From assembly GCA_016788785.1 (NCBI GenBank), contig JAEUSM010000016.1, forward strand, positions 1 through 64,000: a DNA stretch of 64,000 nt. The letters run 5' to 3'. Below are positions 8,445-17,216 of this stretch, piece by piece. The translations under genes were made by a program, and so were the position numbers. This stretch comes from Candidatus Kapaibacterium sp. (GTDB lineage: Bacteria > Bacteroidota > Ignavibacteria > Kapaibacteriales > JAEUSM01). Positions within the stretch are counted from its first letter, which is position 1. Each line of letters starts with the position of its first letter. The notes beneath the pieces were generated by a model. The model searched no databases, was not told the DNA's origin, and saw nothing but the letters and a program-made list of their open reading frames with translations.

Positions 8445-9359
8445 TTAGTTATAGTTTGTACAATCGGCAAAAGTATCTATTCCTGTGAAATTGACACCTT
8501 TTAATGTGCGTTTCACTAAACCTTGCAACACTTTACCGGGACCAATTTCAATAAATGTATCCACACCGTCTTGTTGCATTTGTTCTAAAGTTTGTGCCCA
8601 TCGAACCGGTGAAGTAAGTTGTTGAATACACAATGCTTTAAGTTCGTCTACATTTGTTGTTTTAGTAGCTGTTACATTTGGATAAATTGGACATTTGGGA
8701 GAAGAAAATTTCGTTGAATGGATTTTTTCAGCCAACGCTTCTTTTGCAAATTCCATTAATGGAGAATGAAAAGCACCAGATACTACTAATTTTTTTACCA
8801 TTGATGCACCAGCTGACTTGAATAATTCCATCGAGTCGTCAACATCAGCATCATTCCCTGAAACAACAATTTGACCGGGAGAGTTGTAATTAGCAGGTAC
8901 AACCACTTTACCTTTTTGGGTTAAGTCCGAGCAAATGGATTCGACAATAGAATTTTCCAGTCCTAAAACAGCAAGCATTCCACCTTTTTGTTTCGTTCCT
9001 GCTTCGAACATCAAAGAACCGCGAAGAGCAATAATAGAAAGTGCATCTTCAAACGACAAAACACCTGCTGCAAAATAGGCAGAAAATTCTCCTAAGGAAT
9101 GTCCTGCAACAACATCAGGAATCAGTTTATTTCCCAATGTAGTAATTATTGCAGCTTCATGCAAAAACAACGCTGGTTGGGTATAACGAGTTTCTTTGAG
9201 TGTTTCATCAGGTCCATCAAACATAATGGAAGAAAGATTAAAACCCAGGAGTAAATTCGCTTGTTCGAATAATTCGCGAACTTGTTCAACTTCATTATAA
9301 AGAGAAGAAGCCATACCAACTACTTGTGAACCTTGCCCATTAAATAGCAATGCTTTCAT
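8445..9359 (-). CDS. fabD: Malonyl-CoA:ACP transacylase
   Basis: Loads malonate from CoA onto ACP. The ATG at 9359 gives 304 residues and overlaps the fabH stop by one base (TGATG), so the two are translationally coupled; a TTG one codon earlier is possible but less likely. S88 in the GHSLGEF elbow is the nucleophile, the conserved histidine is in GAFHSPLM, and GQGSQ near the N-terminus forms the oxyanion region. Confidence 0.95.
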   Translation of the reverse strand: MKALLFNGQGSQVVGMASSLYNEVEQVRELFEQANLLLGFNLSSIMFDGPDETLKETRYTQPALFLHEAAIITTLGNKLIPDVVAGHSLGEFSAYFAAGVLSFEDALSIIALRGSLMFEAGTKQKGGMLAVLGLENSIVESICSDLTQKGKVVVPANYNSPGQIVVSGNDADVDDSMELFKSAGASMVKKLVVSGAFHSPLMEFAKEALAEKIHSTKFSSPKCPIYPNVTATKTTNVDELKALCIQQLTSPVRWAQTLEQMQQDGVDTFIEIGPGKVLQGLVKRTLKGVNFTGIDTFADCTNYN

Positions 9360-10345
9360 CAATCAATTCCCCAAATGAGATAAATGCTACCCCAAGTAAA
9401 TCCTGCTCCAAATGAAGCCAAGATGAGTTTATCACCTTTTTTCAATTTTTTGTCATAATACCATTCCGATAAACAAATTGGAATGGTACCAGCAGTTGTA
9501 TTGCCATATTTTTGAATATTAATCATAACTTTATCATAGTCAATACCCATACGTTGACGAGTAGCATCAATAATACGTAAATTTGCTTGATGAGGAACCA
9601 AATATGCTATTTCAGAAGGAGAAATGTTATTACGCTCCATTATTCTAACCGCAACTTCTGCCATACCAACAACAGCATGCTTGTAGACATTCTTTCCATC
9701 TTGGTAGACAAAATGTTCTCTATTTTCTACAGTTTCTAATGACGCAGGTTTTGAAGAACCACCAGCTATTTGGTAAAGAAATTTTCCACCTTCACCATCC
9801 ATATGAAGTATAGTATCTTTAATTCCTATTGACTCATCATCTGTATGCTCTATTAGAACACATCCAGCTCCGTCACCAAATAAAATACACGTATTTCTAT
9901 CGGTAAAATCAAGGATAGAACTCATTTTATCTGCACCAATGACTAATGCTTTTTTCACAACACCGGCATTCACCATGCTTGTTGCAGTAGCTAAAGCATA
10001 CATAAATCCAGAACATGCGGCTGATATGTCATAGCCCCAAGCATTTTTTGCCCCAATTTTACGTTGGACAGTTGCTGCACAGGAAGGGAAATTGTTGTCT
10101 GCAGTAATTGTTGCAACTAAAATCAAATCAATTTCTTCTGCAGTAATTCCTCGTTTTTCTAAACATTGTTGCACAGCAGGAACAATCAAGTCAGAAGTTG
10201 CCCCAGAAGTTGCAAAACGACGCTCGATTATACCGGTACGCTCACGAATCCATTCGTCAGAAGTATCTATTTTATCTTCAAAATATTTATTATCAAAAAC
10301 TTCAGGCGGAACGTAATGTCCAACAGAACTAATATATGCAGGCAT
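9359..10345 (-). CDS. fabH: 3-oxoacyl-[ACP] synthase III
   Basis: Initiates fatty-acid synthesis by condensing an acyl-CoA with malonyl-ACP. It has 328 residues, full length. The triad is visible: C111 in SAACSGF, H in PHQANLRI (about 253) and N in YGNTTAGTIP (about 281). WIRERTGI near the N-terminus is typical of the family. It follows plsX by 5 bases and is coupled to fabD. Confidence 0.96.
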   Translation of the reverse strand: MPAYISSVGHYVPPEVFDNKYFEDKIDTSDEWIRERTGIIERRFATSGATSDLIVPAVQQCLEKRGITAEEIDLILVATITADNNFPSCAATVQRKIGAKNAWGYDISAACSGFMYALATATSMVNAGVVKKALVIGADKMSSILDFTDRNTCILFGDGAGCVLIEHTDDESIGIKDTILHMDGEGGKFLYQIAGGSSKPASLETVENREHFVYQDGKNVYKHAVVGMAEVAVRIMERNNISPSEIAYLVPHQANLRIIDATRQRMGIDYDKVMINIQKYGNTTAGTIPICLSEWYYDKKLKKGDKLILASFGAGFTWGSIYLIWGID

Positions 10346-10350
10346 TGATG

Positions 10351-11403
10351 TTAGGATACAGGTGTAGGAATTGACGAATTGTACTCTTGAATAGAAGTAC
10401 GAATTGAGTCGTTGATATTTTTTTGTTTTGATTCTACTGCACGTAAAATCATATTTTGAATTGCCAATGGTGTTGATTTCCCATGACCAATAATTACAAC
10501 ACCATTTACTCCCAATAAGGGAACTCCACCGTATTCTTGATAATCATACGATTTGAGTACTTTTTTCATAATTGGTGCTACTATCAAACCAACCATTAAT
10601 TTGTTCCAAATACTTTTTTGAGCAAATTGTTTAAACGCTACCTTGAGAGTCCCCAAAAAGCTTTCTGCAAATTTTAGAACGATATTTCCTGTAAAACCAT
10701 CTGTTACTATCAAATGTGCTGTACCTTGAAAGATGTCTCTTCCTTCAACATTACCAATAAAATTCAGTGGAGATTCTTTGAGCAATGCTAAGGTTTCAAT
10801 TGCAACTTCATTGCCTTTACTTTCTTCTTCACCAATATTCAACAAACCAACTTTGGGATTTTTAATTCCTAAAATTTCTTGAATATAAATAGAGCCCATA
10901 ATACAAAACTCAACAAGATGTTTTGGTTTTGAATCTACATTGGCACCAACATCAAGAAGTAAGCATGGATCTTTTTGTTGAGTTGGGAAAAAGGCACCAA
11001 TTGTTGGACGAGATACACCGTTGATTCTACCTAAAATCACTGTTGCAGCTGACATAACAGCACCTGTATTTCCTGCAGAAATAAACGCATCAACATGAGC
11101 GTCTTTGTGTGCATTGATACCGACAATCATAGAAGAATTACGTTTTTTTCGTAAAACGACCGTTGGGTCATCTTCCATAGTTATTACTTCATCGGTGTGG
11201 ATGATGGAATATCGGAAACTTGGTGGGAGTGTTTGTTTGGCAAGAGCAGAACGAATTTCCTGCTCTTTACCAAAAAAAACTATTTCAATAGGGGTTGTTT
11301 CACTAAGTAGCGTTGAAGCCATTATTGCACCCTGAATCTCATTCATTGGAGCAAAATCGCCTCCCATTGCATCGACAGCTATTTTGAGTAGCGGGTTTGA
11401 CAT
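10351..11403 (-). CDS. plsX: Phosphate acyltransferase PlsX
   Basis: Converts acyl-ACP to acyl-phosphate for PlsY, linking fatty-acid to phospholipid synthesis. It has 350 residues, full length. The start IAVDAMGGDFAP, FISAGNTGA and the VTDGFTGNIVLK motif are diagnostic. It lies between rpmF and fabH, the classic order. Confidence 0.96.
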   Translation of the reverse strand: MSNPLLKIAVDAMGGDFAPMNEIQGAIMASTLLSETTPIEIVFFGKEQEIRSALAKQTLPPSFRYSIIHTDEVITMEDDPTVVLRKKRNSSMIVGINAHKDAHVDAFISAGNTGAVMSAATVILGRINGVSRPTIGAFFPTQQKDPCLLLDVGANVDSKPKHLVEFCIMGSIYIQEILGIKNPKVGLLNIGEEESKGNEVAIETLALLKESPLNFIGNVEGRDIFQGTAHLIVTDGFTGNIVLKFAESFLGTLKVAFKQFAQKSIWNKLMVGLIVAPIMKKVLKSYDYQEYGGVPLLGVNGVVIIGHGKSTPLAIQNMILRAVESKQKNINDSIRTSIQEYNSSIPTPVS

Positions 11404-11456
11404 TGGTACTTAATCGTATAGAGTGGTTAACTGAAATTACTTCAGTGGTAAATTCT

Positions 11457-11636
11457 CTACGCTACGTTTGTTAAAATTTTGCGACCATTATAATAACCGC
11501 ACTCTGAACAAGCAGAATGAGGCAATTTCAAAGCATTACACTCTGGACAGTTAGTATGTCCAACGATAGTTGCTTTGTAATGTGTACGACGTTTGTCCCT
11601 GCGTGATTTCGAATGTCTACGTTTAGGATGTGGCAT
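11457..11636 (-). CDS. rpmF: 50S ribosomal protein L32
   Basis: A 59-residue protein read directly from the sequence: ATG at 11636, TAG at 11457-11459. It starts MPHPKRRHSKSRRDKRR and contains two CxxC pairs (NCPEC and ACSEC), so this is the zinc-ribbon form of L32. It sits between the DUF177 gene and plsX, the conserved neighbourhood in most bacteria. The basic N-terminus and the G-Y-Y-N-G-R ending are typical. Confidence 0.95.
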   Translation of the reverse strand: MPHPKRRHSKSRRDKRRTHYKATIVGHTNCPECNALKLPHSACSECGYYNGRKILTNVA

Positions 11637-11653
11637 GGATTAAACCTGTGTAT

Positions 11654-12175
11654 TTATGATTTAGAATGTTTCAATGATTGTAATACTGCCCAACGGTCAT
11701 CAATGTCCGCGTCAGTTTTGGGTTGTTCTTTTGCTATCAAATGAGGATATAATTCCTCAAATTCTTTTTCTTTGTAGTTCGGACTAACTCGTTTTAATGG
11801 AAGTGCTACTCCCATTTCATCTCGAATCAACTGCGTTATATCGATAACTTTGTCTTCATCTCTCATCACAATCGACGAATCTGATGTTACTTCTTCAGAT
11901 TTTGTACGTAACAACGTACTATCAGCGATAAACGTTGCGACAATTGGTGCTTCAATAGATTCAACAAACTGTTCCCCTGAACGATCGCACACCAAATCGG
12001 CGGTAGCTGAACACAATAAAGAAATAGTATAACGATTTCCTAATTTTTTTAGCGTTCCTTCTATAGAAATAGTGCCAATATATTCAGGAAATAAATCCTC
12101 TACAGCCGATACTTCCTCTTGCATAGACACAGAATGGGTACCGTCTTGTAATCCTTGTATAAAGATAGTAACCAT
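11654..12175 (-). CDS. DUF177/YceD family protein
   Basis: A 173-residue protein from the ATG at 12175; a TTG five codons upstream is less likely, because the promoter at 12207-12236 predicts a transcript starting near 12202. It shows the YceD pattern: an N-terminal beta domain, CSATADLVCDRSGEQF in the middle, and a D-I-T-Q-L-I-R-D-E-M-G-V-ALPLK helix. The family is linked to 23S rRNA accumulation and is nearly always encoded next to rpmF, as here. First gene of the lipid operon. Confidence 0.88.
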   Translation of the reverse strand: MVTIFIQGLQDGTHSVSMQEEVSAVEDLFPEYIGTISIEGTLKKLGNRYTISLLCSATADLVCDRSGEQFVESIEAPIVATFIADSTLLRTKSEEVTSDSSIVMRDEDKVIDITQLIRDEMGVALPLKRVSPNYKEKEFEELYPHLIAKEQPKTDADIDDRWAVLQSLKHSKS

Positions 12176-12206
12176 AAAATTCCATTGCAAATTGAACCAA
12201 AGAACG

Positions 12207-12236
12207 CAAATATACGAATTTTCTACGAATTAACAA
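12207..12236 (-). promoter_or_regulatory. Bacteroidota-type promoter of the DUF177-rpmF-fab-rnc operon
   Basis: On the minus strand, TTG (12236-12234), a 19-base spacer and TATATTTG (12214-12207) match the TTG-N17-23-TAnnTTTG consensus exactly. The expected transcript start is about 12202, giving a leader of about 27 bases before the ATG at 12175. Confidence 0.75.
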
Positions 12237-12259
12237 TAAAAAGGAGGGAGTTAAATTAG

Positions 12260-15200
12260 TTAACTACGGTATTTTTTGAAATTCTCTGCTTGCTCAAATA
12301 TCTCCATATAAACCTCATCTCGAGTTACTGGAGGATAATTATATTTATCCAAAATGATAATTATATCCACTTTTAATCTTGCTTTTATGTCATCTCTTTT
12401 ATTCCAATCTGGATAATTTGCTTGAGAATCGACAATCTTTTTAATTTCTTTTGCCAATTCTATCATTTTATCATCTGGGTAAGTGAAATTATACTTTACA
12501 CACAATGCAAACAAAATATCGTAAAATGCTTTTTCTTCTAGATCAATTCCAAGTGAAAGTCCAGCTGTAAACTCATTTTGCACTTGGAGAATTAAATCTG
12601 TCAAAGATTCTGCAATTTCATCATATACTTCACTTCTAAAAATATCATTTTTATCTCGAGTATTGTATTTTTCAACTATCCTCTGCATTTTCTCGCTAAA
12701 GTTCACTCCTTGAACTTTGTTGATTTGTTTGATTTGAGTAATTGCTTGGCGAAGGAGTTTTTGTAAAATTTCTATTTTAGTATTTGGCAACTTCAATTTG
12801 TTTAATAATTGCAAATACTCTTCATCAAACAAATCCTGTTCTTTTTGTTTTTCTTCTCCGATTTTTAATATCTCCTCTACTCCACTACTATTCAATGCGT
12901 TGTTTACCATTTCTCGTACTCGAGCATTCATTTGGGCAACATCTGGCGCATCACCTTTAGTAATTTTATAGATAATTGTTCTAACTGCAAAAAAGAAATG
13001 AGAAAGGTCTCGCTCATGTTGTGTTAATAATTCGCTTCCTGAACATATATCATATGCAGCTTTCAGTCGTTTTACGTGACCCATAAAGTTGCTTTTTCTT
13101 TCTTCAGATTGTAAAACAAAATCTGATGCTGTATTCAGTGTAGATAATTGTTCAGATGGAGCTCCTGTAAAATATGGTGAGTAATCACATATTTTGACAA
13201 AAATATTATCTAATAAATCTAATTGATTTTTGACGACTTTAACCGATTGTTCTATTTCTTCGAATTTTTGCTCTTGACCTTTGCTATATTTTTGCAAAGC
13301 AAAGTCCATTTGATTTTTTATTCCAATGTAATCAACAACTAATCCCTTTTCTTTTTCTTTGTATTTTCTGTTTACACGGGATATTGTTTGAATTAAATTA
13401 TGTTGTTGAATTGGTTTATCAATATAGATACTATCTAAAAATGGAACATCAAATCCTGTCAACCACATATCGACAACTATAGCAATTTTGAAATTCGAAT
13501 CTGCTTCTTTGAATTGTCGTGCTAATTCTGATTTTTCTTCTTTTGTTCCCAAGAGTTCATACAATTCCTTCGGGTCATCTTGACTTCTTGTCATTACCAA
13601 TTTCACTCGTTCTATTGGTTTGACTTTCTTCTTGTCAGCACTTACTCCTTCTAATTCCTTGATTTCATTCCATTCTGGCCGTAATGCTATAATCCGTTTA
13701 TAAAATTCATATCCGATTTCTCGGGAACTACTTACAAACATTGCTTTCCCTACAACGGAAGAGCCTTCATTTACTCTTTGTTCGTAATGTTGAATAAAAT
13801 CATTGGCAAGTACATCCAATCGTTCTGGATTTCCTAATACTGCATACACCGTTGAACTTTGTTCTTTGCTTTTGTCTATCTGATATTCATTTGCTCCAGC
13901 TTCTGCAGCCTCTCGATAGTATTGTTCAATTTTTTCTAATTCACTATTTTGCAAATTTACCTTAGCTGCTCTACCTTCATACACAATTCGCACTGTTATT
14001 TCATCGAGTACTGATTGTGTCATTGTATACGCATCTGCAACTTCTCCAAATACATCAATTGTTGCATCGATTGGCGTTCCTGTGAAGCCCACATACGTTG
14101 CATTTGGCAATGAATCGTGCAAATATTTTGCAAAACCGTAGGTTTTACGAACTCCTGTTTCGGTCATGATAATTTTTTGATCCAAATTCGTTTGTGAACG
14201 ATGTGCTTCATCGGAAATACAAATCACATTTGTTCTGTCGGTGAGTAATTCAATATCTTCTGTGAATTTATGGATAGTTGTTAAAAACACTCCTCCACTT
14301 TTACGATTCTGCAATTTAGTTCGCAAATCCGCTCTACTTTCTACTGATACGACTGTATCATCTCCAATGAATTTCTTTGCTTCCACAAATTGTTCTGACA
14401 ATTGACCATCTAAATCTGTCCTATCAGTAATGAGGACAATGGTAGGGCTTGCAAAAAACTCACTTTTCATCAATACTCTTGTTAAGTATAGCATTGTAAA
14501 GCTTTTTCCGCATCCTGTTGCTCCAAAGTACGTACCACCCTTTCCATCTCCTTCAGGTCGTTGAGCTAATTTTATCCGTTCAAATAATGCTCTCGTTGCA
14601 TAAAATTGGGGATAGCGACAAATATATTTTTCTTCCTTTGTGGAAGAATCTGGAAAATAAATGAAGTTTTTGATTATATCTCGTAACCGAATTGTATGGA
14701 ACATTCCATGAATCAATGTAAACATGCTGTTAAATCCGTCTACATCCATATTCATTCCTGCAATGCGACGCCAAGCATAATAAAATTCGTACGGAGCAAA
14801 GAAAGAACCTGCTTTGGAATTAACACCATCGCTGATGACACAAAAAGCATTGTATTTGAAGAGTTCTGGAATATCCCGTTTGTATCGTTGAGTGATTTGG
14901 ATATATGCATCGTGGATTGTTGCTTCTTCGCGTATGGCACTTTTGAATTCAAAAACAACCAATGGCAAACCATTGATATAGACTATTCCATCTGGTATGC
15001 GAAGATGTTGTCCTTGAATTTCTAATTGTGTGACAAATCGGTAAATATTGCCGTCAGGTCCGTAATTGCTTATTGATTCAGAAACAACTGTTTGCAATTG
15101 ATTTTTGGGTGGCAATATCGAAGGCCCAATATCTCGGTAATCAATCAATTGAATATACTCATCTTGTTTTGATCTATCTTCACGATTGAAAATAAATCCA

Positions 15201-15463
15201 TTTGCAATCATATCCCAGATTTGTTTATTCGTTTCATACAAATCAAATACAGATTTTTGTTTCAGCTCTCGAATAATAGAATCAATTTCCCTATCGGTAA
15301 TGCCAATGGAAGCATAACGGATTCGCAAAAACGTCCGCAAATCATCTTCGATTAGCACTTCCTCATTAGTTCGAATCAATGAAGAACCCAAAGAATGATC
15401 ATATCCTTCTTGTTCCATTAATTCTATAAATGTCTTTTCTAATTGGTTCTCGTTAAAACTCAT
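12260..15463 (-). CDS. hsdR: Type I restriction enzyme, R subunit
   Basis: Motor and nuclease subunit of the HsdRMS complex; it translocates DNA using ATP and cleaves it remotely. It has 1067 residues. The N-terminal PD-(D/E)xK nuclease has D158 (RIPDGIVYING), E172 and K174 (VVFEFKS). The SF2 motor has Walker A GATGCGKS (K320) and DEAH at 418-421 (CISDEAHRSQ), then the GFTGTPI motif, and motif VI-like QTISRVNRKYK in the second RecA fold. The C-terminal third is helical and should contact HsdM. The ATG overlaps the stop of the RAYT gene (ATGA), so translation is coupled to it. No terminator is visible after the stop at 12260; the fab-operon promoter starts 30 bases downstream. Confidence 0.96.
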   Translation of the reverse strand: MSFNENQLEKTFIELMEQEGYDHSLGSSLIRTNEEVLIEDDLRTFLRIRYASIGITDREIDSIIRELKQKSVFDLYETNKQIWDMIANGFIFNREDRSKQDEYIQLIDYRDIGPSILPPKNQLQTVVSESISNYGPDGNIYRFVTQLEIQGQHLRIPDGIVYINGLPLVVFEFKSAIREEATIHDAYIQITQRYKRDIPELFKYNAFCVISDGVNSKAGSFFAPYEFYYAWRRIAGMNMDVDGFNSMFTLIHGMFHTIRLRDIIKNFIYFPDSSTKEEKYICRYPQFYATRALFERIKLAQRPEGDGKGGTYFGATGCGKSFTMLYLTRVLMKSEFFASPTIVLITDRTDLDGQLSEQFVEAKKFIGDDTVVSVESRADLRTKLQNRKSGGVFLTTIHKFTEDIELLTDRTNVICISDEAHRSQTNLDQKIIMTETGVRKTYGFAKYLHDSLPNATYVGFTGTPIDATIDVFGEVADAYTMTQSVLDEITVRIVYEGRAAKVNLQNSELEKIEQYYREAAEAGANEYQIDKSKEQSSTVYAVLGNPERLDVLANDFIQHYEQRVNEGSSVVGKAMFVSSSREIGYEFYKRIIALRPEWNEIKELEGVSADKKKVKPIERVKLVMTRSQDDPKELYELLGTKEEKSELARQFKEADSNFKIAIVVDMWLTGFDVPFLDSIYIDKPIQQHNLIQTISRVNRKYKEKEKGLVVDYIGIKNQMDFALQKYSKGQEQKFEEIEQSVKVVKNQLDLLDNIFVKICDYSPYFTGAPSEQLSTLNTASDFVLQSEERKSNFMGHVKRLKAAYDICSGSELLTQHERDLSHFFFAVRTIIYKITKGDAPDVAQMNARVREMVNNALNSSGVEEILKIGEEKQKEQDLFDEEYLQLLNKLKLPNTKIEILQKLLRQAITQIKQINKVQGVNFSEKMQRIVEKYNTRDKNDIFRSEVYDEIAESLTDLILQVQNEFTAGLSLGIDLEEKAFYDILFALCVKYNFTYPDDKMIELAKEIKKIVDSQANYPDWNKRDDIKARLKVDIIIILDKYNYPPVTRDEVYMEIFEQAENFKKYRS

Positions 15464-16038
15464 AGTCTGTATAGTGTATCATATTCCCATTGTGCGGGAT
15501 TATTAAAAATATATTCTGAAATTCGCTGGTATGAATATTCATTTCGAATAACGTGTTCGTAGTAATTTCGTTGCCACAGTTTGCCTGAAACACCTATCTG
15601 AAGAGATTTTTTTGTAACCGCAGATTTATACCCTCGAACAATAGAACCTAACTTTTGTTTTGGAGACTGTAGGGGCGTATTGAATACGCCCTCATTATCT
15701 TTAACGTCCAGATGTTCAGAATCATTCTCTAAGTTGGGCGTATGCAATACGCCCCTACCATTGATATGTATTATTCCATGCATGTGGTTAGGCATAATTA
15801 CAAACGCACCCAAGTCAATATTTTCGCGAATTAACGGTGTCATTTCCCAACATTCTTTTGCAATCCTACCACATTCATTCAATACTATCTTCCCACCCAC
15901 AACTGAACCAAATCGGCACACCATATCCTGACAACATATCGTCACAAAATACATCCCCACTTGCGAATAATCATATTCCGGTAAACGGATTGATCGTCGG
16001 TGATGCAAAGCTGAATTATATTCTGTTTCGGTGGGCAT
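15460..16038 (-). CDS. REP-associated tyrosine transposase (RAYT, HUH family)
   Basis: A single-strand DNA endonuclease/transferase of the IS200-like Y1 family that moves or processes REP elements. The ATG at 16038 gives 192 residues; the frame continues upstream to a GTG at 16095, overlapping the Shedu gene, but the family's usual N-terminus starts near RRSIRLPEYDYS. YFVTICCQD is the first strand, H85-M86-H87 in IMPNHMHGII is the HUH metal site, and Y159 or Y160 in WQRNYYEHVIRNE is the likely nucleophile. SEYIFNNPAQW ends the domain. Between HUH and LGSIVRGYKSAV lies a roughly 35-residue insert (about 94-128), encoded largely by two inverted REP-like elements. The gene sits inside an hsd operon and overlaps hsdR by 4 bases. 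Confidence 0.9.
   Translation of the reverse strand: MPTETEYNSALHHRRSIRLPEYDYSQVGMYFVTICCQDMVCRFGSVVGGKIVLNECGRIAKECWEMTPLIRENIDLGAFVIMPNHMHGIIHINGRGVLHTPNLENDSEHLDVKDNEGVFNTPLQSPKQKLGSIVRGYKSAVTKKSLQIGVSGKLWQRNYYEHVIRNEYSYQRISEYIFNNPAQWEYDTLYRL
15669..15692 (+). repeat. GTAG-type REP-like element inside the RAYT gene, left copy
   Basis: GTAGGGGCGTATTGAATACG followed by CCCT: GTAG plus a hairpin (GGGCGTATT/AATACGCCC). On the coding strand it specifies the EGVFNTPL segment. It is inverted relative to 15736-15758 and differs from it at one core base. Confidence 0.85.
15736..15758 (-). repeat. GTAG-type REP-like element inside the RAYT gene, right copy
   Basis: On the minus strand it reads GTAGGGGCGTATTGCATACG then CCC. 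Together with 15669-15692 it forms an inverted pair separated by 43 bases, like a BIME, wholly inside the coding sequence. It encodes the RGVLHTPN segment. Confidence 0.85.
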
Positions 16039-16075
16039 AGGAGGTGTTAAGTTTATTCTGAAATGTTTGCAGAAT

Positions 16076-17209
16076 TTATTTATTTTTTGGTTCACTACCT
16101 TTTACTATAAATTCTGCTCTCTGATACAACTCGTCATAGGTTATTATTTCTACATTTCTACTGTCTCGTCGAAACAATTCAAATGTTTTTTTCATTATTG
16201 ATTTTTCTCGGTCTGTTTTATCATCAATTTGCTTCCAACTACCAATTATCAGTATAACCTTAGAATCAAAAGCCTTTTGATGTATCTTTTCATCTCTATC
16301 TGTAAATTGTTCTGTTTCAAATTTTATGATACCAGAAGATTTTTGTTCAAGTATTTGTGAAACTGATTCAAAAAATTCTGTTGATAGTTTCCATGAATTT
16401 GCTCTATTTTGATTTTTTGCAAACAAATTTGTTGAAGGTTTTTTCAATTCTACAAACGTAACAAAGTTGTTATCTCCTAATAAGAAATCTGTAATTACTG
16501 TATTCGATCCATCAATATGTGTGTGTGAAATACTTGCTTCTTTTTGCAAAACCTCATTAAATCTATAATCTAAGCCATATCCGAAAATCCATTGATTAAG
16601 ATTAAAAAAATGTTGCCAAACCTTTTCTTCATGTGCGCCAGAAACACTTATATCTTGTGCATACTCTTTCCAGTAATTAGGCTCATCTAGAAGCTTTTTA
16701 AATGTATCTAAACTATTTTTTCTGAATCCAATATTTACAACATCTTTAGAAGTAATACCACCTTCATTTAAGATGGTTTCTAACAATTCTTCTCCATCAT
16801 TAGACATTAAAAACTGTTTTATTTTTTCTACAGAGTCAGCGTCTATTTTTCTATGGATTGGTACTTTCTTTTCTGTATGATTTGCAAAATCAATATTTGA
16901 AAGAATTTCTGTAAATTCAATTAAGTGATGTAAAGTAAACATTGAAAAGTTGATTCGTTCAACTACTGAATTGCTTTTAATTCTTGTAATTTCTAATCCT
17001 TTTAGATCATCATGGTCTTTTACATAAGTTACTTTAATTTGAGTTTTTGCTGAGATATTTAATTCTAATTCTATTTTATCATCAAAAACAACGCTAAAGA
17101 ATTTTATTTTCTTTTGATCATTACAGTATAATTGATCTGTCAGAGAATTTAAAATTATCTCTTGTGTAGTAGGTTTAGATTCAGGTATTTCTTGATTAAA
17201 AGCTCCCAT
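16076..17209 (-). CDS. sduA: Shedu (SduA, DUF4263) anti-phage nuclease
   Basis: A 377-residue protein whose C-terminal half matches the Shedu/DUF4263 nuclease. Visible elements are EEKVWQHFFNLNQWIFG (194-210), a PD-(D/E)xK core with D241 (TDFLLGDNN) and E254-x-K256 (VELKKPS), a VILIIG strand and the closing VEIITYDELYQRAE. The first 190 residues have no recognised fold but are beta-rich followed by helices, as in Shedu N-terminal sensor regions. Shedu is known as a one-gene defence system that cuts nucleic acid. Here it sits between hsdS and the RAYT gene, 7 bases from hsdS, so it is expressed with the restriction system. The family call rests on motif order, not on a search. Confidence 0.85.
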   Translation of the reverse strand: MGAFNQEIPESKPTTQEIILNSLTDQLYCNDQKKIKFFSVVFDDKIELELNISAKTQIKVTYVKDHDDLKGLEITRIKSNSVVERINFSMFTLHHLIEFTEILSNIDFANHTEKKVPIHRKIDADSVEKIKQFLMSNDGEELLETILNEGGITSKDVVNIGFRKNSLDTFKKLLDEPNYWKEYAQDISVSGAHEEKVWQHFFNLNQWIFGYGLDYRFNEVLQKEASISHTHIDGSNTVITDFLLGDNNFVTFVELKKPSTNLFAKNQNRANSWKLSTEFFESVSQILEQKSSGIIKFETEQFTDRDEKIHQKAFDSKVILIIGSWKQIDDKTDREKSIMKKTFELFRRDSRNVEIITYDELYQRAEFIVKGSEPKNK

Positions 17210-17216
17210 CTCTTTC

